A stretch of 64,000 bases of DNA from CALOCY01 sp942491975 (GTDB lineage Bacteria > Bacteroidota > Bacteroidia > Bacteroidales > Prolixibacteraceae). The position numbers and the translations under genes are program-made. Below, in pieces: positions 24,857 to 34,600 of this stretch (its first letter is position 1; each line of letters starts with the position of its first letter). The notes under the pieces are model-generated. The model was not told the DNA's origin. It worked only from the letters and a program-made list of their open reading frames with translations, and did not search any database. The stretch lies in assembly GCA_942491975.1 (NCBI GenBank), contig CALOCY010000004.1:3060008-3124007 (forward strand), given 5' to 3'.

Positions 24857-24913
24857 GACCCGTTGGTCATAAACATAAACGCCTCGAAAAGGCAGTTTAT
24901 TTTACCAAGGGTC
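24857..24913. other. Long imperfect hairpin, function unknown
   Basis: The outer stem pairs gaccc+ttggt (24857-24867) with accaa+gggtc (24904-24913). The inner stem pairs ataaacgcct (24875-24884) with aggc-a-gtttat (24890-24900). Both arms are well matched, which is unlikely by chance in an AT-rich gap. It sits in the 308-base gap 24792-25099 between a terminated lipoprotein gene and prfB, and could be a structured RNA or a relic of a palindromic repeat. Confidence 0.4.
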
Positions 24914-25037
24914 AAAATATTGATAATTTTTATCTAAAAAAAGGCCCCTCAATAATTTTATTGCATGAGTTATGAACAACAAGTAGAAAAGTAGGAACGG
25001 GGAAATATCGATACTTTACTTACAGGCCTTTTGCTGG

Positions 25038-25069
25038 TTGTTACTGATCAAAAACAATTTCTACCTTTG
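25038..25069 (+). promoter_or_regulatory. Promoter of prfB
   Basis: TTG (25038-25040) and TACCTTTG (25062-25069) are separated by 21 bases and lie about 30 bases before the prfB start codon, matching the Bacteroidota consensus. Confidence 0.6.
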
Positions 25070-25099
25070 TCGTATACATAATTAAAAACGGATTAATCA

Positions 25100-26192
25100 A
25101 TGATTCTAAAAGAAGAGATAAAAAAGTTAGTTGAGCGCCGGGATGCGTTAAGGGGGTATCTTTGACATTGCCGGTAAAAAAGTACAACTACAGGAAGAAG
25201 AGCTAAAAACACAAGATCCTTCGTTTTGGGAAAACCCCAAAGAAGCTGAGGCACAAATGAAAGCCATACGCAGTATTAAGCAGTGGACAGAAGGATTTGA
25301 TAAGGTAGACCGGGCTGTTGAGGATTTACTGGTGCTGTTTGAATTTCAGGAAGCAGGGGAAGCCACTGAAAAAGAGGTAGATGAGCAACATGCACGTACA
25401 TTGGGGTTGGTTGAGAACCTGGAAACAAAAAATATGCTGCGGCGCGAAGAGGATAAACTGGGGGCTGTACTTAAAATCAATGCCGGAGCGGGAGGAACTG
25501 AAAGTAACGATTGGGCAGAGATGCTCATGCGTATGTACTTACGGTGGGGCGAGAAGACCGGGTTCAAGGTGAAGGTCGCAGAATTTAATGCCGGTGATGA
25601 AGTTGGTGTCAAAAGCTGTACTGTTGAGATTGATGGTGAATATGCTTATGGCTACCTTAAAGGGGAAAACGGCGTACATCGCCTGGTGCGGCTATCTCCT
25701 TTTAACGCACAAAATAAGCGCATGACTTCATTTTCATCGGTGTTTGTTGCCCCGCTCGTAGACGATACCATCGAAATAGAGATCAATCAGGCTGATATTA
25801 CATGGGAGACCTTTCGTTCGGGAGGTGCCGGCGGACAAAATGTGAACAAGGTAGAAACAGGTGTCCGGTTGCGCCATGCCCCAACAGGCATTATCATTGA
25901 AAATACCGAATCACGGTCGCAGTTGGGCAATAAAGAGAATGCCCTGAGGCTGTTGAAATCACAATTGTATGAGATGGAACTGCGTAAACGTCGCGAAGAA
26001 GAGATGAAAGTGGAATCGCAGAAAATGAAGATAGAGTGGGGGTCACAGATCCGTTCGTATGTGCTGCAGCCCTACAAAATGGCGAAAGATGTACGTACAG
26101 GGTTTGAAACATCAAATGTACAGGCAGTGCTTGATGGTGAAATAGACGGTTTTATGAAAGCTTACCTGATGGAATTTGGGGGGAAAGGATAA
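25100..26192 (+). CDS. prfB: Peptide chain release factor 2, with programmed +1 frameshift
   Basis: The gene starts at ATG 25100 and reads 21 codons to an in-frame TGA (25163-25165). The sequence around that stop, AGGGGGTATCTTTGAC, is the classical RF2 frameshift site: a Shine-Dalgarno-like AGGGGG, then CTT at the slip point and TGA-C. A +1 shift continues at GAC (25164) and gives a product of about 363 residues, the normal RF2 size. The protein has the RF2 codon-recognition tripeptide SPF (about 199-201) and the catalytic GGQ (about 244-246). RF2 terminates at UGA and UAA, and the frameshift autoregulates its level: when RF2 is scarce, ribosomes pause at TGA and shift. Annotation from the later ATG at 25257 would lose the N-terminal 52 residues. 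Confidence 0.96.
25151..25166 (+). promoter_or_regulatory. prfB programmed +1 ribosomal frameshift site
   Basis: AGGGGGTATCTTTGAC at 25151-25166 is identical in arrangement to the E. coli prfB site: internal Shine-Dalgarno-like stretch, three-base spacer, CTT slippery codon, TGA with a following C. Confidence 0.95.
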
Positions 26193-26305
26193 CGCTTTAG
26201 TAACCGGTAATTAGTGATGATTGATAATTTGGCTTAGAGTGCAGGGCTTGGGGCGTAGGGTATATCGTTTTTTATCTTGAGTCTAAAAATCTAACAATCT
26301 GTCGT

Positions 26306-28366
26306 ATGATTGGAAACAGGTATATTAATCGTGAAATAAGCTGGCTCTCGTTTAACGGGCGGGTGCTGCAGGAAGCTGAAGATCCGCAGGTCCCGTTACT
26401 TGAACGGTTACGTTTTTTAGGAATCTGCTCAAACAATCTCGATGAATTTTTTCGGGTACGTGTGGCAACTGTTCGGCGGATGATGATTTTGGGAGAGGAT
26501 GAAGATTCATTGTTGGGTGAATTTACAGCACAGGAGTTGCATGAGAAGATACAGGAAACGGTTATTGAACAGCAGAAGAAATACCAGGCCATTTATGAGG
26601 AAATCCATCAAAAACTGGCAGAAGAGCATATATTTATTGTAAACGAAAAAGACCTGACTTCCCCGCAAGGTGAAGTTGTTAGTGAATACTTTCATGATAA
26701 AGTGCTTCCCAACCTGGTTCCGTTGATGCTGAAACAGACGGGTAAGTTCCCCGACTTACGCGACCGTTCGGTGTACCTTGCTGTAAAACTCAGTAAAAAG
26801 GAGGAACCGGAATCATCTACCTACTCGTTGGTCAGGATTCCCGGCAGGAGCGTACCGCGGTTTTTGGTATTGCCACAAAAAGGGGAGGAGAAATTTGTTA
26901 TCCTCCTTGATGATATTATCCGCTACTGTTTAAAAGACCTTTACCCGATATTTGATTACGACCGGATTGAGGCTTACGCTTTTAAAATTACCCGCGATGC
27001 AGAATTGGATATTGACGATGACATTTCGAAAAGTTTTGTGGAGAAAATGGCTGTAAGCCTGAAAAAACGTAAAAAAGGGTCACCGGTGCGTATGGTTTAC
27101 GATCGTGAAATACCTGAGGATTTGTTGCAATACCTGCTAAAGAGGATGAAATTTGGGAAAGATGACAACCTGATTGCCGGGGGAAGGTACCACAACCGCA
27201 AAGACTTTATGGCATTTCCCGAAATAGGGGAGACACACCACTACTACCACAGTGCACCCCCGTTGCCCCATAAATACCTCAAACCGCGCAAAAGTATCCT
27301 GAAACAGATGGAGGAGCGCGATATTATTTTGCACTATCCATACCAGGATTTTACCCATTTTATTGACCTGTTGAGAGAGGCCGCTATTGATCCCAGGGTA
27401 AAAGAGATCGGTATCACCATCTATCGGATTGCCACTTTCTCAAAGGTGATGAATGCACTGCAAAATGCTGCCCGTAACGGGAAAAAGGTGACTGTGCTCT
27501 TCGAACTGCAGGCCCGTTTCGATGAAGGGAACAACATCTACTGGTCGAACAAGCTACAGGAAGAAGGGGTACATGTTATCCACGGGGTTTCAGGGTTGAA
27601 AGTACATAGTAAGCTGGCCTACATTGTCTCTGAAGAAAACGGGGATCGCAAGGAGTATGCCTACATTGGTACGGGAAATTTTCATGAAGGCACAGCCCAT
27701 GTCTATTGCGATGAAGGGTTGTTGACCAGCGACAAGCGGCTTACCAAAGAGGTGGTGAAAGTATTTGAATTCTTCAGGCTCAACTACAAGCATTTTGAAT
27801 ACAAACATTTAGTTGTAAGCCCCTACCATTTACGGGATCATTTTTCAAAACTGGTTGATGATGAGATCACGCGGGCTAAAGCGGGTGAAAAGGCGTATAT
27901 GATTTTGAAGCTAAACAGCCTGGTTGATAAAAAAATGGTTGATCAGCTCTATAAAGCCAGCAAGGCAGGGGTGGATATCAAGCTGATTGTAAGGGGTATC
28001 TGTTCGCTCATACCGGGCATACCCGGATTAAGCGAGAACATTGAGGTGACCAGTATTGTAGATAAATACCTGGAACATTCGCGTATCCTGCTGTTTGGAA
28101 ACGGGGGCGATGAGAAAATCTATATTGCCTCGGCCGACTGGATGCCGCGTAACCTTAACCGAAGGGTAGAAATTGCATGCCCGGTATATGACCTGGAGGT
28201 AAAAGAAGAACTAAAAGCACAGCTTGAGATACAGTTACGTGACAACCAAAAGGCACGGATACTCGATAAAGAACTGGCCAATACATACCGTAAGGGGGGA
28301 AAAGAAAAAATACGCAGCCAGGAGGCGTACTACAACTACTTGCAGGAGCGGCATAAAGAGGGATAA
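26306..28366 (+). CDS. ppk1: Polyphosphate kinase 1
   Basis: A 686-residue enzyme that reversibly polymerises the terminal phosphate of ATP into inorganic polyphosphate, usually membrane-associated. It has the four-domain PPK1 layout: N domain (YINREISWLSFNGRVLQEA), head domain, and two phospholipase D-like C domains. The autophosphorylated histidine is expected at H434 in LKVHSKLAYIV, and GTGNFHEGTAHVYCDEGLLT and SADWMPRNLNRRVEIACPV complete the active site. No ppx exopolyphosphatase gene is adjacent. A GGGGAAT/ATTCCCC hairpin follows the stop codon (28385-28414) without a T tail. Confidence 0.96.
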   Translation: MIGNRYINREISWLSFNGRVLQEAEDPQVPLLERLRFLGICSNNLDEFFRVRVATVRRMMILGEDEDSLLGEFTAQELHEKIQETVIEQQKKYQAIYEEIHQKLAEEHIFIVNEKDLTSPQGEVVSEYFHDKVLPNLVPLMLKQTGKFPDLRDRSVYLAVKLSKKEEPESSTYSLVRIPGRSVPRFLVLPQKGEEKFVILLDDIIRYCLKDLYPIFDYDRIEAYAFKITRDAELDIDDDISKSFVEKMAVSLKKRKKGSPVRMVYDREIPEDLLQYLLKRMKFGKDDNLIAGGRYHNRKDFMAFPEIGETHHYYHSAPPLPHKYLKPRKSILKQMEERDIILHYPYQDFTHFIDLLREAAIDPRVKEIGITIYRIATFSKVMNALQNAARNGKKVTVLFELQARFDEGNNIYWSNKLQEEGVHVIHGVSGLKVHSKLAYIVSEENGDRKEYAYIGTGNFHEGTAHVYCDEGLLTSDKRLTKEVVKVFEFFRLNYKHFEYKHLVVSPYHLRDHFSKLVDDEITRAKAGEKAYMILKLNSLVDKKMVDQLYKASKAGVDIKLIVRGICSLIPGIPGLSENIEVTSIVDKYLEHSRILLFGNGGDEKIYIASADWMPRNLNRRVEIACPVYDLEVKEELKAQLEIQLRDNQKARILDKELANTYRKGGKEKIRSQEAYYNYLQERHKEG

Positions 28367-28439
28367 ATCGACTATAAGAAAAAATGGGGAATAGATATAG
28401 ATACCGATTCCCCACTATGAAATTAAATTATAGCCTTGT

Positions 28440-28682
28440 TCAATTTGAATATAACTCTTTATACCACATTAAACTCCAAAAAGGAACAAATAATTTCCAA
28501 AATTCCCTTTTTGTAATTATACCTTTTGCTATTAATCTAAAGCCATCTGTTATAGGACGATAAATTAAAGCATACAGCAATAAGAGAATAACAAATGCCC
28601 GGTTTTCATTTATAAAAATGAGCCATGCCAAGATGGAAAGGGGCAATAAAATTGTTAAATAGTAAACAACAATATTTTTCAT
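28440..28682 (-). CDS. Small membrane protein, function unknown
   Basis: An 80-residue protein with two or three hydrophobic segments (residues 4-24, 28-45 and possibly 63-75), so it is an inner-membrane protein. No family is recognised. It starts 3 bases after the lipoprotein gene at 28686-29328 and is surely co-transcribed with it, suggesting a shared role. Confidence 0.65.
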   Translation of the reverse strand: MKNIVVYYLTILLPLSILAWLIFINENRAFVILLLLYALIYRPITDGFRLIAKGIITKREFWKLFVPFWSLMWYKELYSN

Positions 28683-28685
28683 AAC

Positions 28686-29328
28686 TTACATGTTTGCACC
28701 AATACAGGCAGCCACAGCAGCTACAGCAGTAGCCGGGATGAAGGCTGTTTGAACCCATGTCCAAACAGATACCCAACCTTTATTAGAATATATATCTGTT
28801 ACACAATCCATAACGTCTTGTCCGGTTGAATTTGCACTTTTTAGATTTGCACCTTCTTTTTGGTAAATAATAGCTGAGGTTTCATTTTCAGCATCAAGTT
28901 CAATAGACATTAGAAGCTCATTGTCGGTGTTAAAATAGTCAATTTGTTTGATATTCTCTGATAAGATTTCTGTTTTAACGATTAGTGCACTTTTTATTTC
29001 ATTGTCTTCTTCAAAAAAACCAATGCCATAGTTTATTGTATTACACTCATCATAATCTTCCTGATTTGCTACAATTGTATTTACTGAGCTTTCGGGGATT
29101 GAAACCAGCAGTAAATCATCATAATTGAACTTAACATTATCAAGCGACGAGCTTTTCTGCACTGGTAATTTCACAAGATGTTCATTTTTCCAATCAACTA
29201 CAATCTCTTTAAGCTGATTATTAGCTGTAGTTATTGAGAAGGGATTATTTTCAATATTTGAATTTACGACAGGATCTTCATTGCAAGAAATAGTTGTAAA
29301 CGATAAAATAATGAATTTTTTTTCTCAT
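28686..29328 (-). pseudogene. Lipoprotein gene interrupted or switched at an A8 tract
   Basis: The intact downstream frame reaches upstream without a stop from 28686 to 29324, well beyond the GTG at 29174. Read back, it encodes FIILSFTTISCNEDPVVNSN, a lipoprotein signal with lipobox TISC. The only fitting start, ATG at 29326-29328, is out of frame by one base because the run at 29316-29323 has eight A on the coding strand; seven would give MRKKFIILSFTTISC. The protein, about 213 residues if restored, ends in an unusual hydrophobic tail (SVWTWVQTAFIPATAVAAVAACIGANM). The frame may be restored by polymerase slippage, switched by replication slippage, or the extra A may be a mutation or sequencing error. 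Function is unknown. Without restoration only the 162-residue product from the internal GTG could be made. Confidence 0.6.
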
Positions 29329-29578
29329 AGTTGTAAGTTTAATTGTTATTAAATAGGATATTGTATATTAATTCTTTTTAATACAAAAAGGTTACCTGTT
29401 GTTTTTGTGTTTTTTGTAATTCACTTACAAATGCATTGAATATTAGGTGTATAAATATTGTGATAAATTAAATTGCTTGGAATTTATTCTGGAGAGCGTC
29501 TTGAAGTAAGCGATAAAAAAGAAAAACTAAACTAAAAATTAGCCAGGCGAGACAAGTAATAAGAGATTTTACGGGTTT

Positions 29579-30163
29579 TTACACAACCTTCTTCCTCATC
29601 TCAATCCTAACCATCAACGACAACAACAGCAGGATAGAGATAATAGCCCTTAACGCATAAACTGTGGCCAGCATTCCTTTGCTGGATAATAACGACAGTG
29701 AGGCTGCCAGCAACATCCCTGTCCATACCGTGAACGATTCGGTATTCTCTTTCGATTCCCAAAATCGTTTTATAACCGGAAAATAGGCAATCACCAAAAT
29801 GGTTTGTATGGATAAATTGGTGACCAGGTGGTTTTTTGTAATCAGCCAAAAGGCCGTGATAATCAATACTATAATAAGGCATCCCATATCGAACTTATTG
29901 AACCGGGTGCTCTTATCGCCATAAATAAAAATGGCAACGGCTACCGAAACTACCAGTACCAGGTCGGTGGTATTTAAAATATTATCTAAAAGAGAATAAC
30001 TTCCGACAGACATATAGGTTGCCAGGCTTATGGCTACGGCAATGGAGAAAAACGTCCACATGGCCAATGCCGGTTTAATCCGCTGTTTATAAATCAGCCA
30101 GCAGGAGCGGATAAGGATCAGTAAATTGATGATGGAAACAGCATATATGGAAAAGTCTTTCAT
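29579..30163 (-). CDS. Polytopic membrane protein, function unknown
   Basis: A 194-residue protein with about six or seven hydrophobic segments spread over its whole length, separated by short charged loops (YGDKSTRFNKFD, RFWESKENTES). No family is recognised; it is an integral inner-membrane protein by composition. It is flanked by 250 and 146 bases without genes, so it is likely a single-gene transcript. Confidence 0.65.
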   Translation of the reverse strand: MKDFSIYAVSIINLLILIRSCWLIYKQRIKPALAMWTFFSIAVAISLATYMSVGSYSLLDNILNTTDLVLVVSVAVAIFIYGDKSTRFNKFDMGCLIIVLIITAFWLITKNHLVTNLSIQTILVIAYFPVIKRFWESKENTESFTVWTGMLLAASLSLLSSKGMLATVYALRAIISILLLLSLMVRIEMRKKVV

Positions 30164-30309
30164 ATGTTTAAAATTAGATCCAAGATTCAGGTATCAAGAC
30201 CCAAGACAAAAAATAAATGAGGGATTCTGGAAATAATTTTTTGTATTATCTCAATTCCCTGTACTCACTACTCAGTATTATTTGTAGTATAATCAACGCA
30301 ATAATAAAC

Positions 30310-31119
30310 CTATTCCGTGATAATACCAAGTTGTAAAAGTGCTTTCCGGGTCAACTCTGTCCTCAGCCGGGCTACCTCTTTAAATGTCCGGCCTTCTACA
30401 TTGGTGGCAAAAAAATACACATTCTCCCCCTTTTCAGCCCATCCAACCCACCATCCGATAAATTTATCAGGTCCTGTATTGCCCCCGCCTGTTTTGGCAT
30501 AAATCACATTTGGGGTATCCGGTTGACGGATGCTGTTTTTAACAACAGCCATATGTTCGTTATTAAAAGGCAATTTTCCGGATTTTAAGCGTTGTAAAAA
30601 CGCGATCTGCTCATTGGCCGATATCTGCAACGGATCGAACCAGAAAAGGGTAATATCGCCCTCTATTCTGCGGTTGCCGTATCCGATAACATCCACATAG
30701 TACTGCATTTTCTTACGGCCAATTCTTTGGGCTATCTCCTGATAGTACCATACTACTGAATTGGCAATGGCCGATTGCAATGTATGATCGTTAGCCCAGG
30801 CCTCCGGCCATCTTTCACGTTGCGGATGGGCAATGCTATCCCATCGGATTGTACTGTTTTTGTTATCCAGTACACCGGCATCAAGTGCAAACAGTGAGTG
30901 TGGTACTTTGTAGGTCGACATAGGGGGAAACCGTTTATTGCAACGTTGGGGATTATGCTTCCAATAGTGGTGGTTGTTGAGGTCGTAAATTACACATGCT
31001 GCCTTGTACCCTTCAAAAACAGGGGTAATGCTGGTGGTATCTATGGTTTGGGCATTGCCTGTGTCGTTTAATAAAAATATTGCCGCAAGCAGAATGAAAA
31101 TTAAAGCAGGCTTAACCAT
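30310..31119 (-). CDS. Class D (OXA-type) beta-lactamase
   Basis: A 269-residue secreted serine beta-lactamase with a signal peptide (residues 1-23). All class D motifs are present: S68-T-Y-K71 (nucleophile and carboxylated lysine), S121-V-V123, Y147-G-N149, W160 in TLFWFDPLQIS (contacting the carboxylated lysine) and K209-T-G211. This predicts a periplasmic, catalytically competent enzyme that opens beta-lactam rings; the spectrum cannot be predicted. It follows recX by 11 bases on the same strand and shows no linked mobile element, so it looks like a resident chromosomal gene. A penicillin-binding regulatory protein of the BlaR type is less likely because the protein has no membrane sensor region. 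Confidence 0.9.
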   Translation of the reverse strand: MVKPALIFILLAAIFLLNDTGNAQTIDTTSITPVFEGYKAACVIYDLNNHHYWKHNPQRCNKRFPPMSTYKVPHSLFALDAGVLDNKNSTIRWDSIAHPQRERWPEAWANDHTLQSAIANSVVWYYQEIAQRIGRKKMQYYVDVIGYGNRRIEGDITLFWFDPLQISANEQIAFLQRLKSGKLPFNNEHMAVVKNSIRQPDTPNVIYAKTGGGNTGPDKFIGWWVGWAEKGENVYFFATNVEGRTFKEVARLRTELTRKALLQLGIITE

Positions 31120-31130
31120 TGAGCAGGTAG

Positions 31131-31598
31131 TTATTTTGACAATTTTTCATCAAGGATTTTTGTGACCAGTTCGGGTTCAAAACCGCGACTTTGCATAAAT
31201 TGCAACACTTTGGCTTTTAAATCCCACTGGTTACTGCCTTCGGTATTGTGCAATTTTCTGGTAATAAGCTGTAGCGCATTTTCCCGGTACTCTGTTTCAT
31301 CAATCTCCTCAAAAGCAGTTTTAATTAGCTGCTGCGGGATCTCTTTCATACGTAACTGGTAAGCAATTTTAATCCGGCCCCATTTGTTGAACCGGTACTT
31401 ATCGCGTACAAAATAACGGGCAAAACGTTGTTCATCAATAAATTTTTCACGTACAAGTTCAGCCAGTACCTTTTCTGCTTCTTCACCAAATACAGCCCAA
31501 TTCAATAGCTTTTGACGTATCTCGGAGATACATTTTTCCGATCTGCTGCATAATGCTGCCATCTTTTGATATGCCTGTTGGATATTCATTGTCAGCAA
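31131..31598 (-). CDS. recX: Regulatory protein RecX
   Basis: A 155-residue protein built from three-helix RecX repeats, including CSRSEKCISEIRQKLLNWAV, VLAELVREKFIDEQRFARYFVRDKY and LRMKEIPQQLIKTAFEEID. RecX modulates RecA filament growth. The usual neighbour recA is not in the window. It lies 37 bases after the lamin-tail protein gene and 11 bases before the class D beta-lactamase gene, so all three may share a transcript. Confidence 0.88.
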   Translation of the reverse strand: MLTMNIQQAYQKMAALCSRSEKCISEIRQKLLNWAVFGEEAEKVLAELVREKFIDEQRFARYFVRDKYRFNKWGRIKIAYQLRMKEIPQQLIKTAFEEIDETEYRENALQLITRKLHNTEGSNQWDLKAKVLQFMQSRGFEPELVTKILDEKLSK

Positions 31599-31635
31599 AG
31601 GTAAAAAGAAATCCTTTTTTTAAACAATTGATTAT

Positions 31636-34600
31636 TCAGTTTTTCGGATGATAAAGTACACATGTTTTTTTGAACGACAATACATCTCCCCGGGTGTCAT
31701 GCAATTGGATAAACAACAGGTAAATTCCCGGCTGTGAGGATTCGCTGTTTTCTCCCGTCCCATCCCACGAAATTGTACCTTCGCTGCTTAGCAGGGTATT
31801 GTTGGCGATCCGGGTAACCGGATAACCTTCAGAATCGAATACAGTAACATTGGCCAGGTAACCACTGTGGGGAAGGGTATAATGAATAATTGTTGCGTCG
31901 TTGTATCCATCATTGTCAGGTGAAAAAGCTTGTGGCTCAACAACAACGGTAACTTCTTCAGCAGATGTTGCTGTTTGTGAATTGGGACACCCGGGGGTAG
32001 CAAAATCGTGTAGCTCCGATGCCGAGTGCCAGTTATTGGCGACATTGGTCGGGAGGTCGGGTGAAGTGCGCTCGAGTGATACCCCTCTGGTATCGAAAAG
32101 CAGGGGGTGGTGCATTTGAGGTGTGTAGGTAAACCGGTCAATGATAATTGAATCCCGGTTTATCAGTACAAGTGTTGCCCCGGTATTGGTGAATTGCAAC
32201 AAATTGCTGTTTCCCCGAATGTTTTCGTCACAGGAAAAAGGGAAAAACGAAATAAGTGCCGTAGCATCCTTTGTAACTGCAACCATTTCTCCCGGAAAAA
32301 CGAATGAGGAAGAAGGATGCAATGCCCCGAAGATCGTTATTTCCCCTTTTTCGCCTTCTTTCCCAATAAACAGCGAAGAAAGGGCAAGTTTATAATCTGC
32401 ACTATTCAATACCTCTATAAATTCGGGACACCCTTCCTGTGGATCAAACAGGATTTCGTTGAAAACAAAGTCGCCCTCACCGGGCTGTGAAAAGTAGAGT
32501 TCAAAACTGATTTTTTCTGAAGTATTTCCGCAACGATCGGAAAGCGGTTTGGTGATAAGCTTGTACGAAGTATTGGGAAGCAGGGGCCTATCCAGTTTAA
32601 GATGTATCTGTGGTTCTTCTTCATAATAGTTTACGACCACCGGATGCTCATATGTATCAATATAAAAGTGATCAGATGTAAGTAGTGCGGTATCAATTTC
32701 CTCGCTCAGCTTCAGGATAATGGAGGATAAGTTTTCAACAATTACCTGTTGGACTTGGGGGGACTGATCATCAATATTGGGACGTGTTACACTGTTTGCA
32801 AATCCCGGACAACCCCCGTTTTTGGCACAACTGGCTGTCCAGTTATTTTTAGGGTCACACTGCCTGAACGGGTCAATCTTTTCAAGCGACCATCCCCCTT
32901 CATCTTTGGTTGGATCATGATACCAGCTTTTGTCGAATGTAATGCTGTCGATGACTGTTCCCGAATGGTTTTTGATTGTTATAGTAGTTCCGAGATTCTT
33001 TATAACGGGGAGATTACCAACGGAAATCGGTGTGCAATATTGGCTAAAAAACGGGGCAGCTTCAGTATTGCAAATAAGAACATACCCTTCCGGGGCAATG
33101 GCAGAATCGGGAAGTGAGATACCGGTATTTCCGACTGTTATTGTAAAATCGCTGAGCGAAAAATAGTTGTTGCTGTTGTTGGCCAATTCAATGTATTCAT
33201 GTGCAGGAAGTCCCTGTGAAGGCGATGGATCGGGCATAATTTCGTTAACAATTAAATCGTATGGCGAGGCAGTGGCGAACAGCTTTAATTCTTCAGAAAA
33301 AAACCCCATCGCCAATCCGTCAACATCTTTTATATCCGAAATGGTGAGCAGAAACCGATAGTGTAACGGGTTTGAAAAGGACAAATATACTGTTTCGGGG
33401 GTTGATGGTGAATGTTCAATGTGTGTAATGAGGTTTGCGGATTGGTCAAATACACGCATCTCCCAAAAAGCAGAAGAGTCGGTTATAACCGGTTCAGAAA
33501 AGAGTACTTCTACAGTATGATTATCAATGGGGGATACTTTTTTCACATAAGGTGGCCGGTTAACGGCAACTACCTGTATATCATCGATCCATAACTTACC
33601 GGCACGGGTTGAGGTGTAAAAGAAAGAAGGGGCACAAAATGCCCCGGACACCTGCTTTGATGTGGTATTTCCAGAGAACGCATTGTAATAACAGCCATTA
33701 TGCTCAATATTGAGATGCCATACCCCCCTGTTCCTGCGGGTTACATTAACCATAGCATTGGTCGTCTCTTTCCAGGTAAATTCACTCTCTACAATGATTG
33801 AATCGACAGCACCTTCTGTCATTCGCCAGATTTTTATGCGGTCATCATTTCCTTTGCGGTTTACCCCCATGTAATAACCGTTGGCAACCGTAAGGTCTTT
33901 GTTATCGGCAAAAAGCCATAGCCCGAAATGGTTTTTCGAAGAGGGATCCCAGCTGCTGTTTCTGAAGGTTACAGACCAGTGCAAGTCAACTGCTCCGGCA
34001 TTTGAAACGGGTAGGGGGTGGAGTAAAAAGCTGTTTCCTGACTTTTCATTATTGATATGTTTTAACGACTGTTTTCCGGAGAGCGGTTTTTTCTGTGATA
34101 ACTCCCAGTCTTCGGTATTTATCCATCCCGTCAGAGGCTTTTCAAAATTTTCTTTCAAAAGAAATATTGGATTATCGTAAACCGGAATTCGCATTGTTAC
34201 CGAATCAATCTCTTCATCTGTCGAAGAGAGGGTCAGCGTAGTTGTTTGTGTGGCCGATAGCTTGTCCCAGATAAATATCCCGTTACTGTCGGCAGTTATT
34301 ATGCTGATGGGGGTTGTCATGTGTTCCCCTTCGATAATAAGACGGGAAGAAGGGTTTAGGTCAGCATTTCCGTTTTGATCAGTAAGTTGTGCCGCAATTA
34401 AAAAAGGCTTACCGGGTTCAACCCATTCAATGTGGTTTAGTACGGATAGGATTGTTCCCTTAACATCGACCTGATGTATGGCAGAGGTTATTGTTTCAGG
34501 AAATTCAGGGGCCAGGTAAGAGCCTGCACCAAAGGTTTTGAATTGGTGTGCTTTGTTGTTAATGGCCAGTTGCAGTTCTGAAAAGTCAGTGACAGCTTCT

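Noticed and set aside
25100..25257. prfB as a frameshifted pseudogene
   Set aside because: The break coincides with the classical programmed frameshift signal, and the rest of the protein is intact with SPF and GGQ motifs.
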